Shown: positions 35,534-48,954, numbered from the stretch's first letter. The stretch is DNA of 64,000 nucleotides from Heterocephalus glaber (GCF_000247695.1 NW_004624732.1:19654180-19718179), one strand, 5' to 3'. The notes: generated by a model not told the origin, from the sequence alone. A program made the numbers and translations.

Positions 35534-36524
35534 GAGAAGGACAAATTTTAGGAAGAGGTTTGTTGTTTTAGACTGAGCCACTCCAGTATTCAGGAGTCAC
35601 AGAACAACTGGATTTTAGGGTTTGTGGAGTCACCCTTCCAAGGCCCTTGGTGGGAGATGCCCAGAAGAGAGGAGAGGTGGCAGACTAATCACAGACCCGG
35701 TGAGAAATTAAAATAGCAGTGAGCTCAGATTGTGAAGGATATGTGGGTCCCACCCTCTATGGTTAGAAGCCTGTGGTTACCTGTGGTTTTCTTAGGGTCT
35801 GACATTAAGTCCAGGGGATTGCTTGACCTCTTTGCTCCCTACTTTCAGCACAGGGCTCAGGGGTCTGTTTGTTTTTTCCACCTGTCAATATGATCAGGGT
35901 TATGCTTTGGCTTGGTTGTCACATCATGAAATGTATAAGTAGATGGGATTCTGGAGAAGGGGGAGCACCACATGAGCCCATAAAATTTGTCAGAGATAGA
36001 AGTGCTGTGAGGTACACAGAATGGCACAAATACTATGAGACTTGTATGAATACAGCCCAAAGACAGACAGCATATCACTGACTGACCATGCCCACTAGGA
36101 AAGGCAAAAAAGAACTCAGCGTTCACATAGCAAAAGGACCTTGGAAAAAAAGTAGACTGTAGTTGTAAATCACTGTCCCATATTTATATCTCATGAATTC
36201 CAATACCATAGACCCTCAAAAGAAACTACTCACTGAAAGATGTGACGAAATTTTTTGGATGCATTTCTCTTTTATTTTTTTCATTTGTTTTTAGGGGATT
36301 TTATTCCTTATTGCTGTTATTTTTCCTATTCTTTTTGCTCTTTCTTTTATTATTTTTGTATTTTTTCTTTTTCTTTTATTCTGTCACTTTAACCTAACTC
36401 TATCAGCTTTCTTTTATTCTTCAATGGGATTTTTAAATCCCATTTTTTTGCTATTCCATCTCATCTTTCATTTCTTTCTTTTTCAAATTTTATTGATTTC
36501 ATGTTTTTGTTTTCCCCCAAAACT

Positions 36525-36526
<2 letters not shown>

Positions 36527-36574
<48 letters not shown>

Positions 36575-36575
36575 A
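36527..36575. repeat. (ATC)n microsatellite
   Basis: About 16 nearly perfect ATC repeats inside the T-rich 5' UTR block of L1 element A. Confidence 0.97.
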
Positions 36576-37439
36576 ATCAAGCTTTATTAACTTTTAGCCA
36601 TTCAGCTGACTCTATGTTATTATTACTAAATTCTTTTCTTTTGTTAATAGTGGTATAGCTGCTGTTTTGGGTAGTCATTTAGTATGATGTGGTAGGTCTA
36701 TATTTGGCTTGTCTGTGTGTCTACACTATTACCACAGATCTCTTTTGAATTGTTAAGTATAGTACAATTGTAATTTTCATTGCTTCTTACAGAATGTCAA
36801 TATCTATCTTGTCTATGACTGTATTATTTTAATTGATTGATTTTTACTGTATGGCAATATCTAGTTTGACTTTGCATTGTTAATTTTACTGTGGTGTGTA
36901 TTCCTCTCCAAGTGGTAGAGTGGTTCAAGCCTCTTGAAGGCTAGGTACAAAGAAGACCATCAAATATTACACTGAGTGGCTTGGAGAGGGATATAAACAC
37001 CAAAACATAACCAAATTCAAAGATATATGGTAGGGAAACAGAATCTAACTAAAAAGATGCTTCCAAAAATCCCCAAAAGCTGATCTCATGGACATTAAAG
37101 AAGAGGAAGGTACAACCCCCAAAGTCAAAAGCAAAAGGTCAAAGTTGTGAAGAAATCAAAGAAGAAACACAGAAGTAAATGCGCAAGATGTTTAATGAGC
37201 TCAAGGAAGATTTATTTAAAGATAAAGGAATGAGCAATAAAATATTTGATGAGTTTAAAAATAAGTACGTAAATAAATGAACCAATTGAGACAAATACAA
37301 CAATATAAAACATGGATGTCACATTGGTAAAGAAATAGAATGAATGTTAAGAAAAAAGGCAGGCAGAAATACAGCATATGGAAAATTCAATTGAAAGAAT
37401 GGGTAGCAGACTTGATCAGGGTTAGGACAGAGTGTCAAA

Positions 37440-37453
37440 AATAGAAGACAAGG
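37440..37453. repeat. Target-site duplication of L1 B, left copy
   Basis: aatagaagacaagg, 14 bases, identical to 42742-42755. It fixes the borders of element B. Confidence 0.93.
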
Positions 37454-37543
37454 GCAGCCCAGAGGAAGGGGCTTCTGGGCCACCATTCCACCAGTCTCAG
37501 TGCAGAGGATGTGAGCCTTGTGGATGCCAACAGAACCCACCCC

Positions 37544-38520
37544 ATTGAAATGAGAAGACACATAAAAAAGTCTCAAATCAATAATACCAAATCACCTACA
37601 GCAACCCCAAAGGGAAAGGAGATGGAACACTCTGATACTCAACCACCTGGATTCCCTGAAATGGCAACAGAAGAGGATCTGGAAAAAATGAAATCAGAAA
37701 TAATTTCTAAGATAATAGCAGAGATTGTGCCCATAGCACAACACATGATTAATAAATCTAGAGAGGAGATAGATAAAAAAGTAGAGAAGCTGAGGAACAT
37801 GATGGAATTCCAACATAGGAAACAAATGGAATCAATAAAACAGATGTGAACAGATTTCCAGGAGATTAAAAACTCCACTGAAAGTCTACACAGCAGAATG
37901 AGCCAATGTGAGGACAGAATTTCAAATATAGAAGATAAGATTGGTATTACTGACTAGGAAAAGAGAAATTGCTTCAAAATTATAAGGTACCATGAGAAAT
38001 CAATCCAGCAGCTGCTAGATGCTGCAAAGAAGAGTAACATAAGACTGATTAGAGTCAATGAAGAAAAAGGGGAGAGGGCAGATGACATAAAAAACTGTTC
38101 ATAAAAGTAATGGCAGAAAACTTCCCAAGCAGGAGAAAAGAACTCGCCATACAGATAAGCGAGGCATATAGGACTCCAAATAGCCTTGATCAAAAAAACA
38201 CTACACATAAGCATATAATTGTTAAGATTCCAGAAACCCAACAGAAGAACAAAGTTCTACAAGCAGCGGGAGAAAAGAAACAAATCAAATAAAAAGAAAG
38301 CCCATCAGGATCACAGCAAACTTCTCAATGCAAACCCTCAAGGCAAGAAGAGTTGGAGTGACATATTCCAAGCTATAAGAAAAACAATCTTCAACCCAGA
38401 TTAATGTTCCCTGCAAAACTATCTTTCAAAATTGATGGAGACATAAGACACTTTCATGACAAAATCACTTGACGAACTTCATGAATACCAAAAAAGCACT
38501 TCAAAAAATTTTAGTTAATG
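37544..38520 (+). pseudogene. L1 ORF1 of element B, inactivated
   Basis: ORF1p is the RNA-binding chaperone of the L1 ribonucleoprotein. Here the position of the start codon used in element D reads ATT (37544-37546); an in-frame ATG lies two codons later (37550). The frame is open through the EDLEKMKSEIISKII coiled-coil segment until a TGA at about 37846, with another stop (TAG) near 37955. Further along, remnants of the RRM and C-terminal regions are legible (for example tcaggatcacagcaaacttc, then caaaccctcaaggcaagaag), in more than one frame. The homologous stretch in element D (minus strand, 54594-55316) stays open across the place where B has its TGA. Confidence 0.85.
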
Positions 38521-38632
38521 TCCTAGGTACAGACAATGAGGTTTACAACCAAGGAAGCACAGCAGAATGAATCCATTGGGCATGACAAGAAATTAAATGT
38601 AAAGGGGGAGAATCCAACAAAAAGAAAAAGTC

Positions 38633-41600
38633 ATGACAATGATAAGTCAAAATGTATCAGTTATAACCATCAATGTTAATGGTCTCAATTCACCAATCAA
38701 AAGAAATAGACTGACTGAATGGGTCAAGAAGCAATCCAACAATATGCTGCATATAAGAAACACCCTTAATTCAAAAAGAAATTCATAGATTGAAAGTTAA
38801 AGTGTGGAAAAAAATACTCCATGTGCCGGAAAATGAAAAAAAGCAGGAGTACCTATCCTCTTTGCAGATCAAGTGGATTTCAAACCAACACTGACTAAGA
38901 GAGACAAATAAAGACACTACATCCTTGTAAAAGGAACAATCCAAAAGGAAGAGATGACAATCATAAATATCTATGCACTGAACGCTAGTGCACCTAACTA
39001 CATAAAAAAAGTACAAACGGACATGAAAAGTCATATATGCACTAATACAACAGTAGTGGGGGACCTCAAGATCCCACTGTCACAAATAGATAGATCAACT
39101 AGACAAAAAATAAGTAATGAAATACTAGAACTCAATCAAACTTTTGAACAAATGAACTTGACAGAAGTTTACAGAGTGTTTCACCCCAGAAAATCAGAAT
39201 ACACATTCTTCTCAGCTGCACATGGGTCTTTCTGCAAAATAGACCACATACTCACTCATAGAATGTATTTAAGGAAGTGCAAAGGAATTGAAGTTATCCC
39301 CTGTATATTGTCAGAACACAGTGCAATGAAATTTGAGATCAAGAGCAAAAGAAACTGCAAAAATTACATAAACATACTGAAATTGAACAACACACTTCTG
39401 AATATGAATAAGTCAAAGAAGAAATTAAAGAAGAAATTAGACAGTTCCTACAATTAAATGGCAGTGACAATACAACATATCAGAATCTATGGGACACAAT
39501 GAAAGCAGTCTTACAAGGGAAATTCATAACATTGAATATACATATTAGGAAAACAGAGCTAGCCAAACTAAACAACCTGATGCTGAACCTCAAACTTCTA
39601 GAAAAAGAAGAGCAGGTCAAATCCAAAGCTCACACAAGGGAGGAAATTATAAAGATCAGAGGAGAAATCAAAGAAATGGAGACTAAGAGAATGATACAAA
39701 AAATTAATGAAGCCAAGAGTTGATTCTTCAAAAGAATCAACACAATTGACAAACCCTTAGCCAACCTTATCAGAAAAAGGAGAGAAAAGTCCCAAATCCA
39801 CGTAATTAGGAATGACGAGGATGTAATTACAACAGACTCAGCAGAAGTCCAGAGGATCATCAATACCTACTTCTGGAACCTATATGCCAATAAGATGGAA
39901 AACACAGAAGAAATGGACATATTCCTAGATACATATGAATTATCAAAGTTGAATGAAGACCTAAAAATTCTAAACAACCCAGTATCAACCAATGAAATTG
40001 AAAACATAATTAAAAACTTACCAACTAAGAAAAGCCCAGGTCCTGATGGCTTCACTGCTGAATTCTACAAGACCTTCAGAGAGGAACTATTGCCACTACT
40101 GTTTAAACTCTTCAATGAAACTGAAAGGGAAGCAATACTCCCAAATTAATTCCTGGAAGCAAGCATCACCTTGATCCCCAAAGCAGAGAAAGACCCAACC
40201 GAAAAGGAGAACTATAGGCCAATCTCACTAATGAACATAGATGCAAAAATCCCTAATAAGATACTGACAAATAGAATGCAGAAGATCATCTAGAAGATCA
40301 TACACGCTGGTCAAGTGGGATTCATCCCAGGGATGAGGGATTGTTCAACATACACAAATCAATCAATGTAATATACTATATCAATAAAAGCAAGGACAAA
40401 AAACTTATGATTATCTCCATAGTTGCAAAACTCATTTGAAAAAATCCAACATGCATTCATGGTAATACTCTACATAAAACTGGAATAGATGGTCCCTACC
40501 TTATTCTGATAAAATCCATCTATGAAAAACCAACAGCCAATATCATACTAAATGGTCAAAAACTGAAATCTTTCACACTAAAATCAGGAACAAGACAAAG
40601 ATGTCCACTATCACCACTCTTGTTCAACATAGTTTTGGAAACATTAGCCACAGCAATTAGAAAAGAGAAAAAAAAAAAGGAATAAAGATAGGAAATGAAT
40701 AAGTCAAATTGTCATTATTTGCAGATGACATGAAAATGTATATAGGAGACCCCAAGAACTCCACCAAAAGGCTTCTAGACTTAATAACCAAACTCAGTAG
40801 AGTAGCTGGACACAAGGTCAACAAAAATCAACATCTTGCCTCTATACGAACAGTAGACTCCTGAGACTGAAGTAGGGCAAATAATTCCTTTCACAATAGC
40901 ATCCAAAAAACTGAAATACCTAGGAGTCAACCAAACAAATACATCAAAGACCTCTTCTCTGAAAACTATAGCACTGTGAAAAGAGAGACTGAAGATGATA
41001 TTAGAAAATGGAAAGACATCCCTTGCTCCTGGTTAGGGAGGATCAATATAGTGAAAATGGCCATATTTCCAAAACTGCTTTATAGACTCAATGCAATCCA
41101 AATAGAAATCCCAGCAGCATAATTCATGGACCTCTGAGAAAACAATCAAAAAAATTCATTGGGAGCATGAAGAGACCCAGAATAGCAAAAGCAATTCTAG
41201 GTAACAGATACATGGCAGGGGGTATCACAACCCTCAAGTTGAAACCATACTACAAAGCTACTGTAAAAAAACAGCATGGTACCAGCAAAGAAACAGATGT
41301 GAGGATGAGTGGAACAGAATACAAGTTGCAGAAACAGCTCCAGACACACTAAGCCATCTCATCTTTGACAAAGGAGCCAAACACCCTCACTGGAGGAAAG
41401 ATAGCCCCTTTAATAAATGGTGCTGGAAAAATTGGGTTTCAACTTGCCAATGATTAAAACTAGACCTATATCTCTCACCAGTGACTAAATTAAAATTGAA
41501 ATGGGTTGAAGATCTAAATACTAAAATAGAAATGCTGAATCGGCTGGAAGAGAGGTTAGGTAGAACTCTTCAAAACATTGGGGTAGGAAAAGATTTTATG

Positions 41601-42320
41601 AACAAAACTTCAATTGCCCATGAACTAGCACAAATAATCAAGAAGTGGGGTCTCTTCTTATTAAAAAGCTTCTTCACAGAAAGAAAAGCCACCAGCAGTG
41701 TGAAGAGACAAACCCATAATGTGGGAAGAAATTTTACCTGCTCTTCCTCAGACAAAGGTCTATTATCTACAATCTATATAGAACTTTAAAAAACCAGATG
41801 TCCCAAATTTACAGACAGAATCTGAAAATTAGCATCTAAAATGAACAGACATTTCTCAGACAAAGAAGTAGTAATAGCAAATAACCATATGAAAAAGTGT
41901 TCAACATCACTGCTCATTCGAGAGATGCAAGTGAAAACAACACTGAGATTCCACCTCACTCCAGAAAGAATGGCTGCTATCATGAAATCAACAAGTAACA
42001 AATGCTGGCGGGGCTGTGAGGAAAGAGGAACCCTGCTCCACTGCTGGTGGGAGTGTAGACTGGTACAACCACTATGGAAATCAGTATGGAGATACCGCAA
42101 AGAAATAGGACTGGAAGTCCCATTTGACCCAGCTATTTCCATGCTGAGTATCATCCCCAAAGAATTAATAGAATCATACCACAGTTATGCATGTGTACCC
42201 ATGTTCATAGCAGCAGAATTTGTGATAGCTAAAGCTTGGAAGCAGCCCAAATGCCCATCAACTGGAGACTGGATAAAGAGAATATTTTTTTTTATTAAAT
42301 GTAATACTACTCAGCCATAA
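38633..42320 (+). pseudogene. L1 ORF2 of element B, inactivated
   Basis: ORF2p carries the endonuclease and reverse transcriptase used for target-primed reverse transcription. Visible in order: an N-terminus with VITINVNGLNSPIKRN (about 38660), endonuclease segment with VVGDLKIPLSQIDR and DHILTHRMYL (39050-39270), the [19 protein letters not shown] block (about 40010-40070), the catalytic FADD motif (40718-40729), and the C-terminal cysteine segment CWRGCEERGTLLHCWWEC (about 42003-42056). Frame changes and stops (for example at 40147 and near 40290) break it into pieces of at most about 167 codons. Length and domain order match mammalian L1 ORF2 (about 1,275 codons). Confidence 0.9.
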
Positions 42321-42480
42321 AAAATGAGAAATTAGAGACATTTATAGCTAAATGGTTGCACATTGAGGTGATACTCTTAAATGAAATAAACAGGAGACAT
42401 ATGTGTAAATACCGAATAGTTTCTCTAGTGTGAGAAACTGAAAGTGTAAATAATGACTAAATAGTATAATAGATAATGTG

Positions 42481-42650
42481 ATATAGGAAGAAAAAGAGCA
42501 AAGGGGAAGGGGAAATGGGAGGGGTATAGGAAAGGAAAGAAGGGAATGGAATTAATGTGAGAAAAAGAAAAAAATGCAAACAAAGTCTTTGTAAATAGTG
42601 AGGGATGGAAGGGTTGAAGGTAGGGCAGGGGAAGGGGGAAAAATAAGAAA
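42481..42650 (+). repeat. Purine/G-rich tract in the L1 B 3' UTR
   Basis: Contains ggggaaggggaaatgggagg followed by gg (42503-42522), four G-runs with short loops, plus a second block gggcaggggaaggggg near 42625. Polypurine tracts that can form G-quadruplexes are typical of mammalian L1 3' UTRs. Element E has a reverse-complement counterpart at about 50645-50690. Confidence 0.8.
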
Positions 42651-42838
42651 CAAGAGAGATTATGTAAAGGTGCAAATTTCCAATGATGAATGTCATTATA
42701 TTGTATACCTAAATTGTATCAATAAAATTAAATTAAAAAACAATAGAAGACAAGGTATGTGCAGTAGATTTTAAGCTTATTGATAATCTACAAGTGACAT
42801 GATATTATGCAAACTGGGTCCAAAGCTGCTAGAAGACA

Positions 42839-42846
42839 AACACACA

Positions 42847-42882
<36 letters not shown>
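42839..42882. repeat. (CA)n microsatellite
   Basis: CA repeats within the ORF1 remnant of L1 element A. Confidence 0.95.
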
Positions 42883-42885
<3 letters not shown>

Positions 42886-45074
42886 AATTCTGTCATTAAG
42901 GAAAAAATATAGGAGACTCAGAAGGGATAAAAATTGTATTCACTGAAATCATAACAGGATATTTTCTCAATCAAGTTCAAGAATTTAATATTAAATTACA
43001 AAAGGCATATTGAACTCTAAATACTCAGTACAAGAAGTGAATCTCTCTCCCCGATAAAACACAATCAAATTTCTAGAAATTCTCCAGAAAAGAGAGGAGT
43101 AAAAGTAGTTAGAAAAAAACAGCAAGTAACCTAAAAAGCAAGACTATCTGAAAAACAGTGGAATTATCAGCATAAAACTTAAAAGTGAAGATAGATTCAA
43201 GTGAAATTTTTCAAGCCCTACAATAAAATGAATGTCAATTCACATTTTTATAACCTGCAAAATGAGCCTTGAAAATCCACAGAGAAATCTACCTAGAACA
43301 AAGGAATACATGATCACAAAATCAGCTTTGTAGAGTATAGTAAAAAGAATCCTGGATAGAGCAGGAGACTACCAGCACCCAAAACCTCAATGAAAAGCAT
43401 ACATCTAATTGGGAGAATGGTTAAATAAAAAGAAAAAAAAAATCAGTGCTGGGAAAATCATGCAATGACAGGATTCAGTGAGGTCCCTACAATAATTATT
43501 CTCAATGTCCATGGTTTGAACTGCCCAATCATGACATATACAGGCAGTTTGAATTAAATCATATATTGCCTACAGGAGACCCACCTCAACCAAAAGAAAG
43601 TACACAGACTTTCTTGGTAGTAAAAGGATGAAAAATGAAACTCCATCCTTTCCACAGGAGTGTCTATTCAGCAAGAGTAGCTATCTTATTTTCAGACACA
43701 GACAATACCAAGCCAAAACAAGTCAAAAGAGATCAAAATGTCCACTATATAATGTAAATGGCTATATATGAAATGTTGTGCACAAAATTTTATAAAACAA
43801 AACTTACTGGACATGAAAGGACAGATAGACACCAACACGACAAAAGCTAGGAACTCAAAACCTATTTTCATATCTCAGTAGGTTAACCAGACAAAAAAAT
43901 CAACAAAGGAATGTTAGAGTTACAATACACCACTGGACAAATGCACTTAACAGATATCTACAAGATGTTTCATCAAACAACAACAATACACATTTTCCCC
44001 AGCAGCACACAGATGTTTACTCAAAATAGACCATATTTGAGGCTATGAAGAATAGTGAAATAGTACCAAAAAAATGAAATAATTCCTTTCATACTATCAT
44101 ATCATAGAGGAATGAAGCTAGAAATAAAAATCAAAACCACAGTAACTATGCAAACTCATGGAGATTAAGTAATATATAATGAATAATCAATAGATTATAG
44201 AAAAAAATCAGGGAAAAAAATAAAGTTTCTAGAATAAAATAACAAGAGAAGCCCAACATAATAAAACCTGCTTGATATAACTAAAAGCAATTCTAAAAGG
44301 AAAGCTTGTAACTGTGAGAATTAACATATTAAAAGAATAGAATTACCCCAAATAATCTAAAGATGCATCTTAAGGTCCTGGATAAAACAAGAACTATCAA
44401 AATGGAAAGTCAAAAAAAATCAATGAAATTAAAAATCAAAATGACAGCGTCAAATCAGACACTGCTGAAATCCAGAGGATCATGAGAAGCTATTTCAGAA
44501 GTTGTATTCCAGTAAATTAGAGAATCTAAGAGAAATGGAGCAATACCTAGACACTTGTGAATTATCAAAATTGAAACAAGAAAATATAAAAACTCTTAAT
44601 AGACCAATAACAGGTAATGAAAACACAGAGTATTAAAGCCTATCAATGAATAAAAGCCCATAAACTGATGGATGTACAAAGTATTCTACCAGAATTTGAG
44701 GAAATTTCTAATGCCAATGCTCCTCAAATCCTTCTATACAATGGAAATGGGAGGAGGCTTGCCATACTTATTCCTGGAAACTATCATTATCCTAACGCCA
44801 AAAGTGGAGAAGGATTCACAGAACAATAAAGAAGACTGTGTTCCAATAACCTAGTGAACCTCAATGCAAAATTCCCCCAAAGATACAAGTAAACAGAATG
44901 CAAAGATCATACATCATGACCAAGCTGGCTTCATTCCAGAGATGCAGGAATGATCGAACATTCATAAATTAATGTGCTCAATCACACAAACATAAACAAG
45001 GGAATACATGATTACCTGAATAGTTGAAGAACAAGCCTTTAACAAAATTCAGTATTCATTCATGAAAAAAAAAA

Positions 45075-45167
45075 TGATGGGCCAGGGGTTTAGCTCAGTG
45101 GTTCTACTGCCTGCCTAGCAACGACAAGGTCACAAGTTCAATCCCTGATCCCTAGTACCAAAAAAGA
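45075..45167 (+). mobile_element. ID-like SINE in the reverse-transcriptase region of L1 A
   Basis: gatgggccaggggtttagct, cagtggttctactgcctgcc, cacaagttcaatccctgatc and ctagtaccaaaaaag form a full copy with a small duplication in the B-box region (ccctgatccctag). A-rich flanks on both sides prevent a clean target-site duplication call. L1 sequence resumes at about 45178. Confidence 0.88.
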
Positions 45168-45373
45168 AAAAAAAAACCTTGATACAAATAGGTATAGAAA
45201 GACCTTCCCTCAAATGGGTAAAAGCTGTTTATGACAAACTCGCTGTCAACACCATACTAAATGAGAAACTAAAAACATTTCCTCTGAAATCAGCAACAAG
45301 GCAAAGGTGTTCACTCTCACCATTCATGTTCAATATAGTACTTGCAATTTTAGCCAGAATAATCCAGAGGGGG

Positions 45374-45375
<2 letters not shown>

Positions 45376-45408
<33 letters not shown>
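45376..45408. repeat. (GA)n microsatellite
   Basis: Pure GA dinucleotide tract preceded by a G-run. Confidence 0.95.
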
Positions 45409-46345
45409 TGGGATATATATATAAAAAATAAAGAAGCCAAATACATTTCAAATACATTTTTTCATAGATGACATGATCTTTCATATGGAAGATCCAAATA
45501 TCCACTAAAAGACACCTAGAAATTATAAACAAATTCAGCAAGGTAACAATATATTAAATAAATACACAAAAAGCAATAGCTTTCTTATAAATCAAAAATT
45601 AACGCACCAAGTAAGTAATTAGGAAAGCAATTATACTCACAATAACTTCAAAATTTGAATAGCTAACAATTAATCTAACCAAGCAAGTGAAAGACCTCTA
45701 ATAAAAACTACAGTAGTCTAAAAGTGATCAAAGAGGAATAACAAGTCATCCCTGTTTCTTGATAGGCAGAACGAATATTGTCAAAATGGCCATACTGTAC
45801 AAAATGATATTTAAATTTAATACAGTTCCAATCAAAACATAACAGTATTCTTTGCAAAACTAGAGAAAATCCTAAAATTTACAAGGAACTTTAAGAGACC
45901 CAGAATCACAACACCAATCTTGAAGAAAAGTAAAGTACAATGCATCACAATCCTAGAAATCAAATTACAATATAAAGTTCAGTGACAGAAACAGCATTTT
46001 TCTGGCACATAAACAGACATGTTGACCTATGACATAGAATTAAAACTGCAGAAACAACCCAAGGCCTCTTCAACCATCTTAACTTCAACAATGGAGCCAA
46101 AAAGTATTCTGGAGAAAACACAGCCTCTTAACTGATAATGTGGGGAAACTGGTCACTCACATGAAGAAGAGTGAATCTAGACACTTTGCTCTCTGTACTA
46201 AAATAAAATAAAAATAGATCAGTGACTTAGGTTTTTAATCAGAAACAGTGAATCTGTTGAAATATAAATTAGTTAAAAGTCACAAAAACAAAATTATAGG
46301 CTAGGACTTTCTTAAAAGAGTCCCAATTGCACAAGAAATAATGCA

Positions 46346-47240
46346 AAGAACCAGCCTCAGCTTCAGTGGAGCAAAAGGTGCAGGCTTGCGGGAATTATCC
46401 ACTACTCCAATGTAAAACTATTGGTACCTTTCTGGGATTAATAACTCTGACCTGGGCTCTGTTTGACCACTTTGTCTCTCAGTGACAGCAGAGATACAAC
46501 TTGAAGTTGGCATTTTTTTCTTCTATTTTTTTGTTTGTTTCTTGTATTTGGTTTTGTTCTTTTTCTTGATTGTTCTTATTTTTATATGAGTGTGAACATT
46601 GGTTGTAGTTTTTTGTTGCTGTTCTTCTGTTTTATTGTTGTTTATATTTTTACCTTCTCTCTTTCTTTCCTATCTTCTTCACCAATTTCCCAAAGTTTGT
46701 ATAATTTTCCTCTGTACTCTAGCCTTCCTCTTCCATTTCATTATTTTTCACCCTAATCATTTAAAAATTTCCTGCCTTGAATATAAAATTTTCATATTAA
46801 GGGAATATTTATTTTATAAAATTTTCTGGTCTGTTTTAGATATTGTTACATAACTACAAATATAGTTCATATGGTTAATGGTGGCAAATTAATAGTTACC
46901 ATAGTTTGTCATTCTCTAGTTTGTGTTTGATGCTATTATTATTGCTGATTGTACTACTCTAGTTAAGGTGATATACTTGCTCTAATCAGTTGTTCTTCCT
47001 GGTATGCCAAGACTGAGATTGCCTAAAGGTAATAAACAATACTATAGGCTAGAGCCAAAGAAACAGGAACTATCCAAATAGGCAGCAACTTTTCATCCCC
47101 AATATATTGAAGAGGTAGGATCTTGCAACAGACTTAAAACCCAAAAGCCAGCTATGCCTGGAAAAAATCTCTGAGAAGTAGTCATTTCCATAAGCAATGA
47201 AGGTACTTGCCTTAAGCAATTTGCAAATATCAATCCAGGA

Positions 47241-47293
<53 letters not shown>

Positions 47294-47479
47294 TATATAT
47301 ATACACACACACACTTATATATATGTATATGTATATATACATATATGTATATATATACATATATATGCATATATACATATATGTATGTATGTATATGTAT
47401 ATATACATATATGTATATATGTATGTGTATATATGTATATATGTATGTATATATGTATATATGTATACAGAGAGAATAC

Positions 47480-47527
<48 letters not shown>

Positions 47528-48954
47528 TTAAGCAAGATGCAACCCCCAGGGGGAAGTAGAACAGTTCAAAAGTGACCCTCCTGAGCTCTCTGAAGTGGTA
47601 ACAGCAGAAGTAATGAAGCAGATGAATAAGCTTCTAGAAAAAAATCAAATCAGAAATAATTTCTCAGATAACTACAGAGATGGTGACCATGAAAGACATA
47701 GTTAGTGATTTTAGAGCAGATACAGATTTTTTAAAAATAGAGGAGCTTAGTAGAATTATGGAAACCATGAATGTCTAATGGAGGAAAGAAATGGAATCCA
47801 TGAAACTGATTCAAACAGATATCCAAGAGATTAAAACTTCCAATAAAATTGTATGTAGCAGAATGAACCAATTTGAGGATAGAATATCAGATATGGAAAA
47901 CACGATTGTGGTTACTGACCATGAAAAGAAAGATTTCTTAAAAATAACAAAGGACCACAAAAAAAAATCCAATAACTGCTATATCATCCAAAGAAGAATA
48001 ACATAAGATCGATTAGAGTCAAAGAAAAATCAGGAGATACAAAACAACATAAAAATTCTGCTCATAGAAGCAATGGCAGAAAACTTCCCTAGTATGTAAA
48101 AAAATTTGACATACAAATAAGTGAGGCATATAGAACTCCAATTAGACAGGATCAAAAAAACATCTATACCAAGTAATAGTCAAGATTCCAGAAATTCAAC
48201 CCAAGAACAGAATATTAAAAGCTGTTAGAGAAAAAATCAAAGCGCCTATGAAAGAAAGCTCATCAAAATCACAGCAGACTTTTCAACATAAATCCTTGAG
48301 TCAAGGAGAGCTCAGTGTGAAGTATTTCAAGGCTTAAAATAAAACAAACTCCAACCCAGATTAATGTACCATGCAAAACTAACTTTCAAAATCAATGAAG
48401 AAATAAGATACTTCCATGACAAAGAACAACTAAAGAAATTTATGACCACCAAACAAGCATTCCAAAATTTTCCAAAGGATATTTTATAAAGAGTTAATAA
48501 AGACTACAATTCCAGGAACCACAACAGAATAAATCCAGCAGGCAAGGCAAGCAATTAAACAGAAGGGAACAAAAGGGAACCAACAACAGGAAAATAATAT
48601 AACATGGATAAGTCAATATATATCAGTTACAATCATCAATGTAAATTCTCTCAATTCACCAATCAAAAGAAACAGACCAGCAAAATGGATCAGGAAGCAA
48701 GATGCAACAATGTGGTTCATACAAGAAACATATTAAATCCAAAAAGAAATTCATAGACTGAAAGGCAAGGGATGGACAACAATATACTATGTGACAGGAA
48801 CCTGGAAAAAAGCAAAAGTAGCTATTCTGCTTGCAAACAAAGTGGATTTCAAGTCAAAACTGATTAAGAGAGACAAAGAAGGTCACTACATCCTTGTAAA
48901 GGGAACAGTCCAAGAGGAAGAGATAAAAATCATAAATATATATGCACCATATAT
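46346..48954 (+). mobile_element. L1 element C: 5' UTR, ORF1 and start of ORF2, no 3' end
   Basis: Plus-strand L1 inserted in ORF2 of element A. The 5' UTR (46346-47540) shares blocks with that of A (ctgacctgggctctgtttga, ccactttgtctctcag) and carries a T-rich block and a long TA/TATG/GA microsatellite. A broken ORF1 follows (about 47540-48500; tcaaaatcacagcagacttt with atccttgag is the C-terminal domain). The first part of ORF2 (from about 48605, then gacaaagaaggtcactacat) stops near 48954. There is no 3' UTR and no poly(A). Element A resumes only about 20-30 bases beyond where it was interrupted. Confidence 0.75.
47240..47526. repeat. Compound (TA)n/(TATG)n/(GA)n microsatellite
   Basis: Starts with about 20 TA units, continues as TATG/TATA/TACA mixed repeats and ends in a GA run. 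Open frames on all six frames (YIYIYI-type) are artefacts of this repeat. Confidence 0.97.

Larger units (their letters stand above)
35540..37453 (+). mobile_element. L1 element A, piece 1: 5' UTR and start of ORF1
   Basis: Piece 1 of an old plus-strand L1 that hosts later insertions. It has a 5' UTR-like part with a T-rich block (about 36240-36500) and an (ATC)n tract, then broken ORF1 sequence whose frame reads IERMGSRLDQ and DRVSKIEDK, the coiled-coil type seen in L1 ORF1p. It stops at 37453 exactly where the target-site duplication of element B begins, and the ORF1 frame continues after B at 42756 (VCAVDF). The 5' boundary is uncertain; it may lie up to 400 bases further left. Related 5' UTR sequence occurs in element C at 46350. 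Confidence 0.75.
37454..42741 (+). mobile_element. L1 element B: 5.3-kb insertion with ORF1, ORF2 and 3' UTR
   Basis: Plus-strand L1 inserted in ORF1 of element A, bounded by a perfect 14-bp target-site duplication. It has only about 90 bases before the ORF1 start position, then ORF1 and ORF2, a 3' UTR with purine/G-rich tract (42481-42650), and ends with aataaaattaaattaaaaaa. Both frames contain stops and frameshifts, so it cannot move autonomously. It is related to elements D and E and clearly less decayed than A. Confidence 0.92.
42756..46345 (+). mobile_element. L1 element A, piece 2: rest of ORF1 and most of ORF2
   Basis: Continues the ORF1 coiled-coil frame directly after element B (DK then VCAVDF). 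It passes through a CA microsatellite and degraded ORF1, then ORF2: endonuclease start near 43480 (tcaatgtccatggtttgaac, acaggagacccacctcaacc), reverse-transcriptase sequence (44450-45500), and a site where FADD would be expected but the reading is F-I-D-D (about 45464-45475). It ends within the segment tcccaattgcacaagaaata. Heavily broken. It contains one ID SINE and a GA microsatellite. Far more diverged than B, D and E, consistent with its role as the oldest element. Confidence 0.8.

Noticed and set aside
36527..36575. Short regular repeats that might suggest a CRISPR-like array
   Set aside because: It is a pure ATC triplet microsatellite without spacers, in a mammalian genome.
37511..42320. 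Possible active L1 (element B)
   Set aside because: The upstream start position is ATT, ORF1 has early stops and ORF2 is split by several stops and frameshifts.
47070..47575. Long open frames on both strands (YIYIYI-type)
   Set aside because: They are produced by the TA/TATG/GA microsatellite.
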